Positions 16,642 to 24,156 are shown, counted from the stretch's first letter. The stretch is 64,000 nt of DNA from Allobaileyella intestinalis (GCF_009695865.1 NZ_VUNB01000001.1:62001-126000); one strand, 5' to 3'. Notes: generated by a model not told the origin, from the sequence alone. Numbers and translations: made by a program.

Positions 16642-17008
16642 GACGTCAAAATCCGCTGTAAAATCAGGCAAAAATACAGCGGAAAAAGTGAAGCGCCTAT
16701 AATCCCGCTGTAAGGAAAATAGTCAGCAAGAGCTTATGAAGAAGAGTGAGATGATAGAGCCTTGAGCCTTACAGCGGGAATTAAGTAAGACGTCAAAATT
16801 CGCTGTAAAATCAGGCAAAAATACAGCGAAAAAAGTGAAGCACCCATAATCCCGCTGTAAGGGAAATAGTCAGCAAGAGCTGATGAAGAAGAGTGAGATG
16901 ATAGAGCCTTGAGCCTTACAGCGGGAATTAAGTAAGACGTCAAAATCCGCTGTAAAATCAGGCAAAAATACAGCGGAAAAGGTGAAGTGCTCATAATCCC
17001 GCTGTAAG
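16621..17008. repeat. Three tandem 147-base units with nested palindromes
   Basis: Units begin with CTTACAGCGGG at 16621, 16768 and 16915, exactly 147 bases apart; the third lacks the spacer. Each has a 94-base core bounded by CTTACAGCGGGA and TCCCGCTGTAAG, and inside it a second inverted pair CCGCTGTA / TACAGCGG around an AT-rich loop. In the middle unit the inner pair is TCGCTGTA / TACAGCGA, so both arms changed together and pairing is kept. The 53-base spacers are almost identical. It starts inside the end of the nuclease-like gene and stops 232 bases before ftsH. Confidence 0.92.
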
Positions 17009-17214
17009 ACTCAAGGAATCACCTATGTCAGGCATCCCCACGCCATAATAAAGCTCATCCCCATCCGCCAGAGGCTGTTTATGACCGGATCCGTAATAAG
17101 ATCCCTGGCGAAAACAACAAACAGGTGTTTTCCTTGTCAAGAGTTGGTGAAGTGGTGGAAATGCGACCTGAAGAGTGCTATTTTACAATAAGACATAAAT
17201 TATTCTTTGAATAG
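17008..17214 (+). other. Open frame without a start between the repeats and ftsH
   Basis: The frame is open from directly after the last repeat to a TAG at 17212-17214, about 68 codons, and ends with the plausible protein-like tail VGEVVEMRPEECYFTIRHK. There is no ATG with a ribosome site. It may be the 3' end of a gene whose front was lost when the repeats were laid down, or chance. I do not recognise it. Confidence 0.3.
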
Positions 17215-17240
17215 GCAGACATCACAATGGAGGTGCAGTT

Positions 17241-19055
17241 TTGAACGAAGTAAAAACACCAAAGAAACCTCTTATCAACTTCTGGATAATTGCTCTGCTG
17301 ATTCTTCTGGGCATCAACTTCATGCTTGTTCCATACGTGCAGAAGGCACAGATCAAGGAAGAAAACTACAGCGCATTTCTGAACCAGGTGGAGAAAGAGA
17401 ATGTAGATAAAGTCCAGGTGGACGATGACAAGATAACCTATACACTGAAGGGAAGTGAGCAGCTTTACGAGACCGCCAAGATGGAGGATCCGGAACTGGT
17501 GAGCCGGCTTGACAAGGCCGGAGTTACATTCACTGGCAAGATCGACCAGACCATGTCCCCGGTTCTCAGCTTTTTCCTCACATGGATTCTGCCAATACTG
17601 ATTTTCATCTGGCTTGGACAATACATGCAGAAACAGATGATGAACAAGGCAGGTGGCGGCCCGGGGTCCATGATGTTCGGCATGGGCAAGTCGAATGCCA
17701 AGGTCTACGTCCAGTCCACCGACGGCATAAAATTCGATGATGTAGCCGGAGAGGACGAGGCCAAGGAGAACCTCCAGGAGATCGTGGACTATCTCCACGA
17801 CCCTGGGAAATACAAGTCCATCGGAGCTTCCATGCCTAAGGGCGTGCTCCTGGTGGGGCCTCCGGGAACCGGAAAAACCATGCTGGCCAAGGCCGTAGCA
17901 GGAGAATCCAACGTGCCGTTCTTCTCCATCTCGGGTTCCGAGTTCGTGGAGATGTTCGTAGGAATGGGCGCTTCCAAGGTGAGAGACCTGTTCAGCCAGG
18001 CCAAGGAGAAGGCTCCGTGCATAGTCTTCATTGACGAGATAGATACTATTGGAAAAAAGAGAGACGGTCAGATCGGAGGGAACGACGAGCGTGAGCAGAC
18101 TCTGAATCAGCTCCTTACTGAGATGGATGGCTTCGAAGGAAACAACGGAGTTGTTATCCTTGCAGCCACCAACCGCCCAGACTCCCTGGATCCGGCCCTC
18201 ACCAGACCTGGCCGCTTCGACCGCCGGGTACCTGTTGAACTCCCTGATCTTCAGGGCCGAGAAGCAATTTTGAAGGTTCATGCCAGAAAAGTCCGTATGG
18301 CAGACAACATTGACTACAACAAAATCGCGCGCATGGCTTCCGGGGCCTCAGGTGCCGAGCTGGCAAACATGATCAATGAAGCCGCACTGAGAGCCGTAAG
18401 AGATCACAGGAATTTTGCCACCCAGGAAGACCTGGAAGAGAGCATCGAGGTGGTCATCGCAGGATACCAGAAGAAGAACGCAATCCTCACAGACCAGGAA
18501 AAGTGGACAGTTTCGTATCACGAAATCGGCCACGCAATGGTTGCGGCCTATCAGACAAATTCCGCTCCGGTACAGAAAATTACCATCATACCGAGAACTT
18601 CCGGGGCCCTGGGCTATACCATGCAGGTGGACGAAGGCAACCACTACCTAATGACGAAAAAGGAAATGGAGAACCGCATAGCCACTTTCTGCGGCGGAAG
18701 AGCTGCAGAGGAAGTGGTATTTGGAGATGTTACCACTGGAGCCTCCAACGATATTGAGCAGGCAACCAGAATGGCCAGAGCCATGATAACCCGTTACGGA
18801 ATGAGCGACGACTTTGACATGGTTGCACTGGAAACAGTCAACAACCAGTACCTGGGAGGAGACGCATCTCTGGCCTGCTCCAGCGAGACCCAGAAGGAAA
18901 TCGACAGACAGGTGGTGGAGCTGGTGAAGAGGCAGCACAGAAAAGCCGGCGAGATCCTTGTAGAGCACAGGGAGAAATTGGACCAGCTGGCCAGATATCT
19001 GTACACAAAGGAAACCATAACAGGCGAAGAGTTTATGAATATCCTGAACTCCTAG
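17241..19055 (+). CDS. ftsH: ATP-dependent membrane zinc metalloprotease FtsH
   Basis: A 604-residue AAA+ protease. Membrane helices at about 12-32 and 107-127 flank a small extracytoplasmic domain; the AAA module has Walker A GPPGTGKT at 206-213, Walker B IVFIDEID, and the second region of homology around [21 protein letters not shown]. The zinc-binding motif is HEIGH at about 427-431 (HExxH). It degrades misfolded membrane and regulatory proteins as a hexamer. The start is TTG at 17241 with GGAGG seven bases upstream; no ATG fits. The usual neighbours tilS and hpt are missing, and the upstream DNA is repeat material, which suggests rearrangement just before this gene. Somewhat shorter than many homologues because of a short C-terminal tail. 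Confidence 0.97.
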   Translation: MNEVKTPKKPLINFWIIALLILLGINFMLVPYVQKAQIKEENYSAFLNQVEKENVDKVQVDDDKITYTLKGSEQLYETAKMEDPELVSRLDKAGVTFTGKIDQTMSPVLSFFLTWILPILIFIWLGQYMQKQMMNKAGGGPGSMMFGMGKSNAKVYVQSTDGIKFDDVAGEDEAKENLQEIVDYLHDPGKYKSIGASMPKGVLLVGPPGTGKTMLAKAVAGESNVPFFSISGSEFVEMFVGMGASKVRDLFSQAKEKAPCIVFIDEIDTIGKKRDGQIGGNDEREQTLNQLLTEMDGFEGNNGVVILAATNRPDSLDPALTRPGRFDRRVPVELPDLQGREAILKVHARKVRMADNIDYNKIARMASGASGAELANMINEAALRAVRDHRNFATQEDLEESIEVVIAGYQKKNAILTDQEKWTVSYHEIGHAMVAAYQTNSAPVQKITIIPRTSGALGYTMQVDEGNHYLMTKKEMENRIATFCGGRAAEEVVFGDVTTGASNDIEQATRMARAMITRYGMSDDFDMVALETVNNQYLGGDASLACSSETQKEIDRQVVELVKRQHRKAGEILVEHREKLDQLARYLYTKETITGEEFMNILNS

Positions 19056-19061
19056 GGAAAA

Positions 19062-19070
19062 TGCTATAAT
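19062..19070 (+). promoter_or_regulatory. Extended -10 promoter of the NimA-like gene
   Basis: TGCTATAAT is a perfect extended -10 element seven bases after the ftsH stop. No good -35 is visible, which such promoters do not need. A small dyad AGGTAT / ATACCT (19094-19111) lies in the leader. Confidence 0.55.
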
Positions 19071-19156
19071 AACCACAGAAAAATTTTACAAAAGGTATTT
19101 CTGTATACCTGAAGACGTATATCCCAAAGCTGAGCCATTAAAGAAAAATTAGGAAT

Positions 19157-19651
19157 ATGGAAAAAAACAACAATCAGTGGCGCCAGATAAGGCGTAAAGA
19201 CCGGGCCCTGGACCGTAATGGAGCTGAGGACATTTTAAAGAAAGGAACTTACGGAGTTCTCTCTACCTTTGGCCAGGATGGATATCCATACGGAGTGCCG
19301 GTAAACTATTTTTACAAGGACGGTCACATCTATTTTCACTGCGCTGTAGAAGGCCACAAGATGGACAACCTGGCAAACTGCCCTCAAGTATCGTTTACAG
19401 TTGTGAACAGTGAGAACATCGACGGGCCACACATTACCACTTTTTACGAAAGTGCCATAGCCTTTGGCAAGGCTTCGGCGATTCAGAATCAGGAGGAAAA
19501 AAGAAACTTGCTGGTGGATCTCACTGTTGCGCTGGCACCGGGTTCTGAGGAGTCCCGCCGTGCAGCAGAGAAATGCGCCGACGTATCCCTGGAAAGAGTT
19601 CAGGTAGTGGACATTACAGTGGAACACGTCTCAGGAAAAGCCCATTACTGA
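19157..19651 (+). CDS. Pyridoxamine 5'-phosphate oxidase-related (NimA-like) flavin protein
   Basis: A 164-residue split-barrel protein. The segments RRKDRALDRNGAEDIL, GTYGVLSTFGQDGYPYGVPV, FHCAVEGHKMDNL and FYESAIAFGKAS are in the order found in NimA-like proteins, which bind FMN or another cofactor and in some anaerobes reduce nitroimidazoles; others bind heme or F420. The role here is unknown. The ribosome site (TTAGGAAT) is very close to the ATG. The gene stands alone with its own promoter and terminator. Confidence 0.85.
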   Translation: MEKNNNQWRQIRRKDRALDRNGAEDILKKGTYGVLSTFGQDGYPYGVPVNYFYKDGHIYFHCAVEGHKMDNLANCPQVSFTVVNSENIDGPHITTFYESAIAFGKASAIQNQEEKRNLLVDLTVALAPGSEESRRAAEKCADVSLERVQVVDITVEHVSGKAHY

Positions 19652-19687
19652 TCTGGAAAACCATTCCATATACCCGTCAAACATGAG

Positions 19688-19735
19688 AAAACTCCGGATG
19701 AGACTGTTTTATATGGCAGTCCATCCGGAGTTTTT
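19688..19735 (+). terminator. Terminator of the NimA-like gene
   Basis: A stem ACTCCGGATG / CATCCGGAGT with a second inner pairing GACTG / CAGTC is followed by TTTTTG. Confidence 0.88.
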
Positions 19736-19764
19736 GCGGCTTATAGGACAAAAAACGTGTTTTG

Positions 19765-20199
19765 TTAATCCCAGTAAGAAGGATAATTGTCCTCTCTATG
19801 GAGTTCACTCCAGACAATAGCATCAGCTTCTTCATCTGTTATGTCGCAAGTTCTCGGCAAGAAAACAGGGGTTACGTCAACTTCAAAAAGGCTAAGCCTA
19901 CCTTTTATAGGAATAGGCTCTATTGGTCTGATATCTTCAAGGATCCAAGCAAATGCTTTTTCTGGACGCTTCCACCTATGCATGCAGGCAGCTTTGCAGT
20001 CTGATCTTTTAAAGGGTCTGATATCTGCAAGCTTTACAACACAAAGCCCATGGCCTGGGATGGTGCCTTTGATTTTTTTTGCATTGGCGCAAACCAAGAT
20101 ATCACCGCGATAGTTTGTGCGCCAAGTGCGGCATTCAATAGTTTTTTTCCCGAGCAAAACGAGCATCGCAAAGTCGGCGTTAAGTGACAGAGCTTTCAT
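19765..20199 (-). CDS. ASCH-domain protein
   Basis: A 144-residue protein with the ASCH (PUA-like) pattern: MKALSLNADFAMLVLLGKKT, then ECRTWRTNYRGDILVCANAK, and a later GLCVVKLADIRPF strand. ASCH domains bind RNA or modified nucleotides and some have nuclease or amidohydrolase activity; several sit in defence or mobile regions. A GGAGGTG site eight bases before the ATG gives a clear start. It is the last gene before the series of 36-base repeats and lies about 180 bases from the nearest one, on the strand on which all the small genes in this region are read. Confidence 0.8.
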   Translation of the reverse strand: MKALSLNADFAMLVLLGKKTIECRTWRTNYRGDILVCANAKKIKGTIPGHGLCVVKLADIRPFKRSDCKAACMHRWKRPEKAFAWILEDIRPIEPIPIKGRLSLFEVDVTPVFLPRTCDITDEEADAIVWSELHREDNYPSYWD

Positions 20200-20540
20200 A
20201 CTTCTACACCTCCAATAGAAGTATAAAACAAGCTTGTTCGGAAATAAATATTGAAAATAATCAATCGAAATTGTTGAAAATACTGTTGTATAGCAGGATT
20301 ATAGAAAACCATAATCTAGTGTTATAACCTGATTAATTGTAACATGAAGTTGATGCGCCTACTTTCCCAAAATAAGTAATATTATTTGCCATTTTCATCC
20401 CATGTTAGAACTCAGCATCGAAGATGATGCCTCCAGATCCTCTGGTCGAGGCGTTACCCCGTATTTCATGCATGCATATAGGTAACTCAGAATCTTGTAT
20501 GCGATCACTTCCATATCGTCGTAAGCCATGTGCCAGCTTC
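20200..20540. other. Intergenic region with the leader-distal 36-base repeat
   Basis: Apart from the degenerate repeat copy at 20376-20411, this AT-rich stretch shows no gene or RNA that I recognise. Confidence 0.4.
20376..20411 (-). repeat. 36-base CRISPR-repeat-like element, copy 1 (degenerate end)
   Basis: The 24 bases at 20388-20411 (GCCATTTTCATCCC, then ATGTTAGAAC) match copies 2 and 3 exactly; the other 12 bases match in 7. On the minus strand the mismatches are all at the 3' end. It is the copy farthest from cas2, and the last repeat of a CRISPR array is typically degenerate at its 3' end. Confidence 0.7.
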
Positions 20541-20783
20541 TTAGTTAGTCCTGAACATGTTACGCTCTTCCTCTGTGAGCTCAATTGGGGCTTTTTTTCC
20601 TTGTGCTCGTGTATACGCCATTAGTTTAGGAATACAATATTCTGGGTTGTTTTTGTCCCAAGGTTCTGTAAACACTCCGCTTCCATCTGGTGGATCTGGG
20701 ATAATAAAGGCTTCTTCATGCACACTATCATTTCTCTGTTTTTCCGTAGTATTCTTCATATAATTTTGCAGCCACTTTCCCAT
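20541..20783 (-). CDS. Small hypothetical protein between repeat copies 1 and 2
   Basis: An 80-residue reading frame rich in Glu, Asn and Pro with no membrane segment; it contains PDPPDGSGVFTEPWDKNN and ends ELTEEERNMFRTN. I recognise no family. The first ATG (20783) lacks a ribosome site; the second Met (residue 9) is as likely. It begins 12 bases after repeat copy 2 in the reading direction. The low-hydrophobicity composition and full-length frame suggest a real gene but coding is not certain. Confidence 0.5.
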   Translation of the reverse strand: MGKWLQNYMKNTTEKQRNDSVHEEAFIIPDPPDGSGVFTEPWDKNNPEYCIPKLMAYTRAQGKKAPIELTEEERNMFRTN

Positions 20784-20795
20784 CTATAAGCATCA

Positions 20796-20831
20796 GTTAT
20801 ACTACACGCCATTTTCATCCCATGTTAGAAC
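20796..20831 (-). repeat. 36-base CRISPR-repeat-like element, copy 2
   Basis: Identical over 36 bases to copy 3. On the plus strand it starts GTTATACTACACGCC and ends ATGTTAGAAC; the ends are partly inverted (GTTnTA ... TAnAAC), as in many 36-base CRISPR repeats. Confidence 0.85.
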
Positions 20832-20892
20832 AGAAAATACAATAATCCCGACGATAACTATAGCGACTATTATCAGCATCCACTTCTTCATT

Positions 20893-21108
20893 TTATTCCT
20901 CACCCTCATCGTCGTCATCATTATCATTGTTTTTTACCGCGCTTCCTACGGCAAGCCCAAGGCACATGCCAGCGGAAAGTCCCATCGGCATATACATACC
21001 AATATTTCCTGTTGCTGCACCTAAGGCTGTTCCCAGACTCATTCCTATAGCCATGCCTAAAGCCATACCTGTAGCGGCTTTGTTTCCACCGCCTTTTTTA
21101 TCTTTCAC
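20893..21108 (-). CDS. Small glycine-zipper membrane protein
   Basis: A 71-residue protein made of a basic start, two stretches with Gly or Ala every fourth residue (GMALGMAIGMSLGTALG and GLSAGMCLGLAVGSAV), and an acidic tail NDNDDDDEGEE. This is the layout of short glycine-zipper proteins found in many Firmicutes, which may oligomerise in the membrane; function unknown. The start is GTG with a GGAGGTAGGAT ribosome region, which overlaps the stop codon of the preceding gene, so the two are translationally coupled. Confidence 0.75.
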   Translation of the reverse strand: MKDKKGGGNKAATGMALGMAIGMSLGTALGAATGNIGMYMPMGLSAGMCLGLAVGSAVKNNDNDDDDEGEE

Positions 21109-21110
21109 GA

Positions 21111-21347
21111 TTATCCTACCTCCACAAATCCCGATTTAGTCACGAATGCTCCAAAGATAAAAATCAATTTTTTCACATCACTCATCCATACATATCCTGG
21201 TAACGTCCTGTCAAACTCAGCAATGCAATCCTTACCGTTCTCAGTTTGGAGAAAGTCCACATACCAACTAAGCATTTGGTCATAAATATCAACTGCACAT
21301 TTCAGCTGATTCTCCTTGGTTTTCGTTATACTACACGCCATTTTCAT
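21111..21347 (-). CDS. Small hypothetical protein whose start lies inside repeat copy 3
   Basis: A 78-residue frame starting MKMACSIT, where these codons are part of repeat copy 3. The rest (QMLSWYVDFLQTENGKDC, FDRTLPGYVW, FIFGAFVTKSGF) is protein-like, but I know no family. The true start could be internal; AAGGAG occurs inside the frame at about codon 11 without a good start after it. Its stop overlaps the ribosome site of the glycine-zipper gene. Confidence 0.5.
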   Translation of the reverse strand: MKMACSITKTKENQLKCAVDIYDQMLSWYVDFLQTENGKDCIAEFDRTLPGYVWMSDVKKLIFIFGAFVTKSGFVEVG

Positions 21348-21360
21348 CCCATGTTAGAAC
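21325..21360 (-). repeat. 36-base CRISPR-repeat-like element, copy 3
   Basis: Identical to copy 2 over 36 bases. Immediately to its right begins GC-rich sequence with a direct repeat GGCGGCCGGG and then the hairpin array. Confidence 0.85.
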
Positions 21361-21403
21361 CGAGGGTAGTACGCGGGCGGCCGGGGCAGTTGGCGGCCGG
21401 GCG

Positions 21404-21826
21404 GCAGTAGTAGCTCCGTTTATTGCGTTTACTACTGCTTCTGCGAGGCTGATGGAGCAGTACTAGTTGAGGAATTTGTGCTCAGTACTGCTTTCGTGAG
21501 ACTGATGGAGCAGTAGTAATCCTGTTTATCGCGTTTACTACTGCTCTCTTGTACAGGGGAAAGCAGTACTACTTGCGGAATCGGCGCTCAGTACTGCTCT
21601 CGAGAAGCTGGAAGAGCAGTAGTAATCCTGTTTATCGCAGTTACTACTGCTTCTGCGAGGCTGATGGAGCAGTACTGATCCTATTTATTGATGTTACTAC
21701 TGCTCTCTGGTGCAGGGAAAAGCAGTACTACTTGCAGAAATCATACTCAGTACTGCTCCCGTGTAGCTGGAGGAGCAGTATTAATCCTATTTATCGCGCT
21801 CACTACTGCTCTTGTACTGCTCCCGG
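21404..21826. repeat. Array of eight hairpin-forming elements
   Basis: Eight imperfect palindromes of about 35-41 bases follow each other with short spacers. One class has arms GAGCAGTAGTAA / TTACTACTGCTC (for example 21508-21546), the other AGCAGTACT / AGTACTGCT (for example 21456-21492). The classes mostly alternate; later copies mix the arms. Loops share words such as ATCCTGTTTATCGCG. Some spacers share GAGGCTGATGGAG. The array fills the space between repeat copies 3 and 4 and has no convincing gene. Confidence 0.9.
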
Positions 21827-21909
21827 ATTAAGGGACTGGCAGGCTGCCACATCCATCCACATTTTAAACATAGTACTTAGCCAAAAAAGACGAACTGTGG
21901 CATTTCTTT

Positions 21910-21945
21910 GTTATACTATACGCCATTTTCATCCCATGTTGGAAC
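21910..21945 (-). repeat. 36-base CRISPR-repeat-like element, copy 4 (nearest cas2)
   Basis: Matches copies 2 and 3 at 34 of 36 bases. It lies about 80 bases downstream of the cas2 stop, the place where a leader and the first repeat of a CRISPR array would be expected. Confidence 0.85.
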
Positions 21946-22026
21946 CCGTTATTTAGTATGCTGTCGTGAATCAACCGCAATATCTATTAATCTTTTCTAG
22001 CCAGTGAGTGCAAGCTGTTTTGCAGA

Positions 22027-22332
22027 TTATAGCATAACGTGGCAGTTTCTCTCTGCGGTTTTTTCCTGGAGGTCTTCGCTGCCGGTGAGATACCAGATTC
22101 CTTCATATTGTTTTTCTGTGAGCCGGAGAACACGTACTGTATCGGTGCCGGGGGAGTGTTCGGATAATCGTCGGATGTGTTTTTCGGCTGTTTTTCGGCT
22201 TGGGGTGATCCTCATGTATAGCTCAGTTCCTACGCAAAGGTAGCCGTCTGAGACCAGAAAGTTGCGAAGATCTGTGTAGGCCTTTTTTGTTCCCCACTTG
22301 TTTGCAGGATTAAGCATTACGAGAATTCTCAT
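22027..22332 (-). CDS. cas2: CRISPR-associated protein Cas2 with an Asn in place of the catalytic Asp
   Basis: A 101-residue protein with the Cas2 ferredoxin-like layout: MRILVMLNP (first strand), YTDLRNFLVSDGYLCVGTEL (helix and second strand), YMRITPSRKTAEKHIRRL, and VRVLRLTEKQYEGIWYL. The sequence resembles Cas2 of type II systems most closely, in my judgement. The conserved Asp at the end of strand one (usually FDLP) is Asn8 here, so any metal-dependent nuclease activity should be lost; Cas2 does not need it for spacer integration. AGGAAATAATCT precedes the ATG. The gene directly upstream is a broken cas1, so adaptation cannot work from this locus alone. Confidence 0.85.
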   Translation of the reverse strand: MRILVMLNPANKWGTKKAYTDLRNFLVSDGYLCVGTELYMRITPSRKTAEKHIRRLSEHSPGTDTVRVLRLTEKQYEGIWYLTGSEDLQEKTAERNCHVML

Positions 22333-22342
22333 AGATTATTTC

Positions 22343-22857
22343 CTATTCCTTTATTCTATCCATTACATTCACAGGCAGGAGGGTAGGGAGCAGCAGCCCT
22401 GCAAGCATAATCGTTCTGATTATTGCATTTCTCAGCACTGCATATCCGTAATTCAGGCAGCTGTTGACAGGATCGTCATTTCGTCTGTTCAGTCCGGGGT
22501 GCAGATAGTTGAAATATTCTTTTGCTGCATTTGCTTCCTTAACATCTACATTGGTAATATTTAAATTACAGGTGTATTGCAGGATTTTCTCTGCATCGCA
22601 GCACCCCAGAAGAGTCAGTCCGCGACTTTGATTCTCAATTTTCCTTTTAATCAGAGACAGCCATATCTGATATTTGGCCCGCTGCAAACTATGGTGGAAA
22701 GATCCTCTACTGGAATGGAAAAGGTCCCTTCTTCATTCATTGTTTGTTGTACCACATGGTTTTGGAATTGGACGACTATACGACATGTATTTTGTATTTT
22801 ACAGGAGTTTGATGCAGGGGCTAACACTGTGACACAGTGGCTCAAGAAGTGGCGCAT
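22343..22857 (-). pseudogene. cas1: Deleted and truncated cas1
   Basis: Two cas1 pieces lie in different frames. The clear one (22687-22343) reads IWLSLIKRKIENQSRGL, then YFNYLHPGLNRRNDDPVNS and CLNYGYAVLRNAIIRTI, the linker and core helices of Cas1 with the catalytic Asn-Asp region. It then ends abruptly (VMDRIKE), lacking the C-terminal His and Asp/Glu metal ligands. The other piece (about 22790-22655) reads GTFSIPVEDLSTIVCSGPNI, like an N-terminal beta-domain strand of Cas1. The two overlap around 22655-22687 with some 60 residues missing between them. Cas2 follows at once. No effector gene (cas9, cas12, cas3) is in the window. Confidence 0.75.
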
Positions 22858-22897
22858 TTTTACACGCTAATGAAGATTGCTGCACATTTTCAAACAC

Positions 22898-22946
22898 TGA
22901 AAAAGCCGCTGACATCAACGCTTTTGTTGATCTCAGCGGCTTTCTC
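22898..22946 (-). terminator. Terminator of the tRNA-Ser gene
   Basis: A long stem, AAAGCCGCTGA paired with CAGCGGCTTT plus an inner GATCAAC / GTTGATG, is followed by TTTTTC on the minus strand, ten bases past the tRNA 3' end. Confidence 0.88.
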
Positions 22947-22955
22947 ATTTCTCGT

Positions 22956-23047
22956 TGGCGGAGAGAGGGGGATTTGAACCCCCGCACGGGAGTTACCCGC
23001 CTGCTGGTATTCGAAGCCAGTCCCTTCAGCCTCTTGGGTACCTCTCC
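22956..23047 (-). tRNA. tRNA-Ser(CGA)
   Basis: A 92-base class II tRNA with encoded CCA. Acceptor arms GGAGAGG / TCTCTCC, T arm GGGGG-TTCAAAT-CCCCC, and a long variable arm (GCGGGTAACTCCCGT) fit tRNA-Ser. The anticodon arm is CTGGC-TTCGAAT-ACCAG, which gives anticodon CGA; the pair next to the loop is a C-A mismatch. Framework closely matches the E. coli tRNA-Ser(CGA) pattern. Confidence 0.92.
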
Positions 23048-23130
23048 ACATATGGTGTCAAATAATCCATGAAATTTTACCACATCATACCGAATCCTTT
23101 CAAGGAATTGTTTCGAACACGCCTTTTTCG

Positions 23131-23159
23131 TTGATAATTTTCCTGTTGCATCATATAAT
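23131..23159 (+). promoter_or_regulatory. Promoter of the purine nucleoside phosphorylase gene
   Basis: TTGATA (23131-23136) and TATAAT (23154-23159) with a 17-base spacer make a near-consensus sigma-A promoter about 45 bases before the ribosome site. Confidence 0.8.
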
Positions 23160-23208
23160 TGTGAAAGATTTGATTATAATTGTCTTTTTGAAGGCAAGGA
23201 GGACATAG

Positions 23209-24156
23209 ATGAAGAACTTTTTATCTCATGCTGCAGATGCTGCAGGTAAAATGGTAACTGAATCCACGGAATTTGCTGAAGAGAAGCTGAATGAGGCCAG
23301 AGCCAGAAGGCTTGCGGACCTGGTAGCAAGCGGCACGGCGGAGGAGCAGGTTGAAGTCATAAAGAAGGCTGCGGATTTTCTTATGGAAAAGGGAATCCAG
23401 AGGCCGGAGGTAATCGTAACTCTGGGCAGTGGATGTGGAAGTTACGGAGACACAATCGTAAACCCTGTAAGAATTTCATATGAGGATATTCCGGGATTTC
23501 CTGTTTCAACAGCTCCTGGCCACAGAGGCCAGCTGATATACGGAGAGAAGAATGGCAAGAAAGTAGCATGTCTTTCCGGAAGATGGCACTTCTATGAAGG
23601 ATACAATATGAAGACCATTATTTTTCCGCTGAGGGTTCTGGCAAGACTTGGAGCCACGAGGTACGTCCTGACCAATGCTTCGGGCTGGATTAACGAGAGC
23701 TATGAGCCTGGCCATGCCATGCTCATAACCGATCACATCAACATGTCGGGACAGAATCCTCTGACAGGACCGAATATCGACGAAATCGGATGCCGGTTCC
23801 CGGACATGAGCAAGGCATACACTCCTGAGCTGAGGGAGAAGGTTTTCCGGGAAGCAGAGGCTTCTGGTATTCAGGTGTATCAGGGAGTTTACGCCATGAT
23901 GCCGGGGCCGAGCTTTGAAACGCCTGCCGAGATCCGCATGCTGAGAACCCTTGGAGCAGATGCAGTAGGCATGTCCAGCGTTCCGGAAGCCATCGGAGCT
24001 GCTCACGCAGGCCTGGAACTAATAGGAATTTCCTGTCTGGCCAATCCTGCTGCAGGCATGGGAAGCCAGCCACTCCTTGAGCAGGACGTTATCGATGCAT
24101 CAAACAGACTTTCTGCAGATCTTCAGAAACTTATTGATATTGCAGTAAATGCCTGA
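23209..24156 (+). CDS. punA: Purine nucleoside phosphorylase
   Basis: A 315-residue enzyme of the trimeric PNP family, which splits inosine and guanosine with phosphate. Landmarks: LGSGCGSYGD (phosphate loop), APGHRGQL, GRWHFYEGYNM, TNASGWINESYEPG, DHINMSGQNPLTGPN, RFPDMSKAY, MPGPSFETPAEIRML and AVGMSSVPEAIGAAH. The first 45 residues are an extra charged helical segment not needed for the fold; the start is nonetheless firm because AAGGAGG lies eight bases before the ATG and an in-line promoter precedes it. It heads a possible three-gene unit with the HD-domain and TSCPD genes. Confidence 0.93.
   Translation: MKNFLSHAADAAGKMVTESTEFAEEKLNEARARRLADLVASGTAEEQVEVIKKAADFLMEKGIQRPEVIVTLGSGCGSYGDTIVNPVRISYEDIPGFPVSTAPGHRGQLIYGEKNGKKVACLSGRWHFYEGYNMKTIIFPLRVLARLGATRYVLTNASGWINESYEPGHAMLITDHINMSGQNPLTGPNIDEIGCRFPDMSKAYTPELREKVFREAEASGIQVYQGVYAMMPGPSFETPAEIRMLRTLGADAVGMSSVPEAIGAAHAGLELIGISCLANPAAGMGSQPLLEQDVIDASNRLSADLQKLIDIAVNA

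Noticed and set aside
16734..16994. Minus-strand open frame of 86 codons with internal repeats
   Set aside because: It lies wholly inside the 147-base tandem repeats and its periodic sequence follows from them; there is no ribosome site.
16621..17008. CRISPR array at the 147-base repeats
   Set aside because: Unit length is too great, the spacers are nearly identical to each other and the core is a nested palindrome.
20376..21945. Integron cassette array with attC sites
   Set aside because: The repeat ends only loosely resemble attC core sites, no large imperfect dyad is present, and no integron integrase is in the window.
21549..21956. Plus-strand open frame of 135 codons
   Set aside because: It is a translation of the hairpin array, with repeated Tyr-Tyr and Ser-rich words caused by the palindromes.
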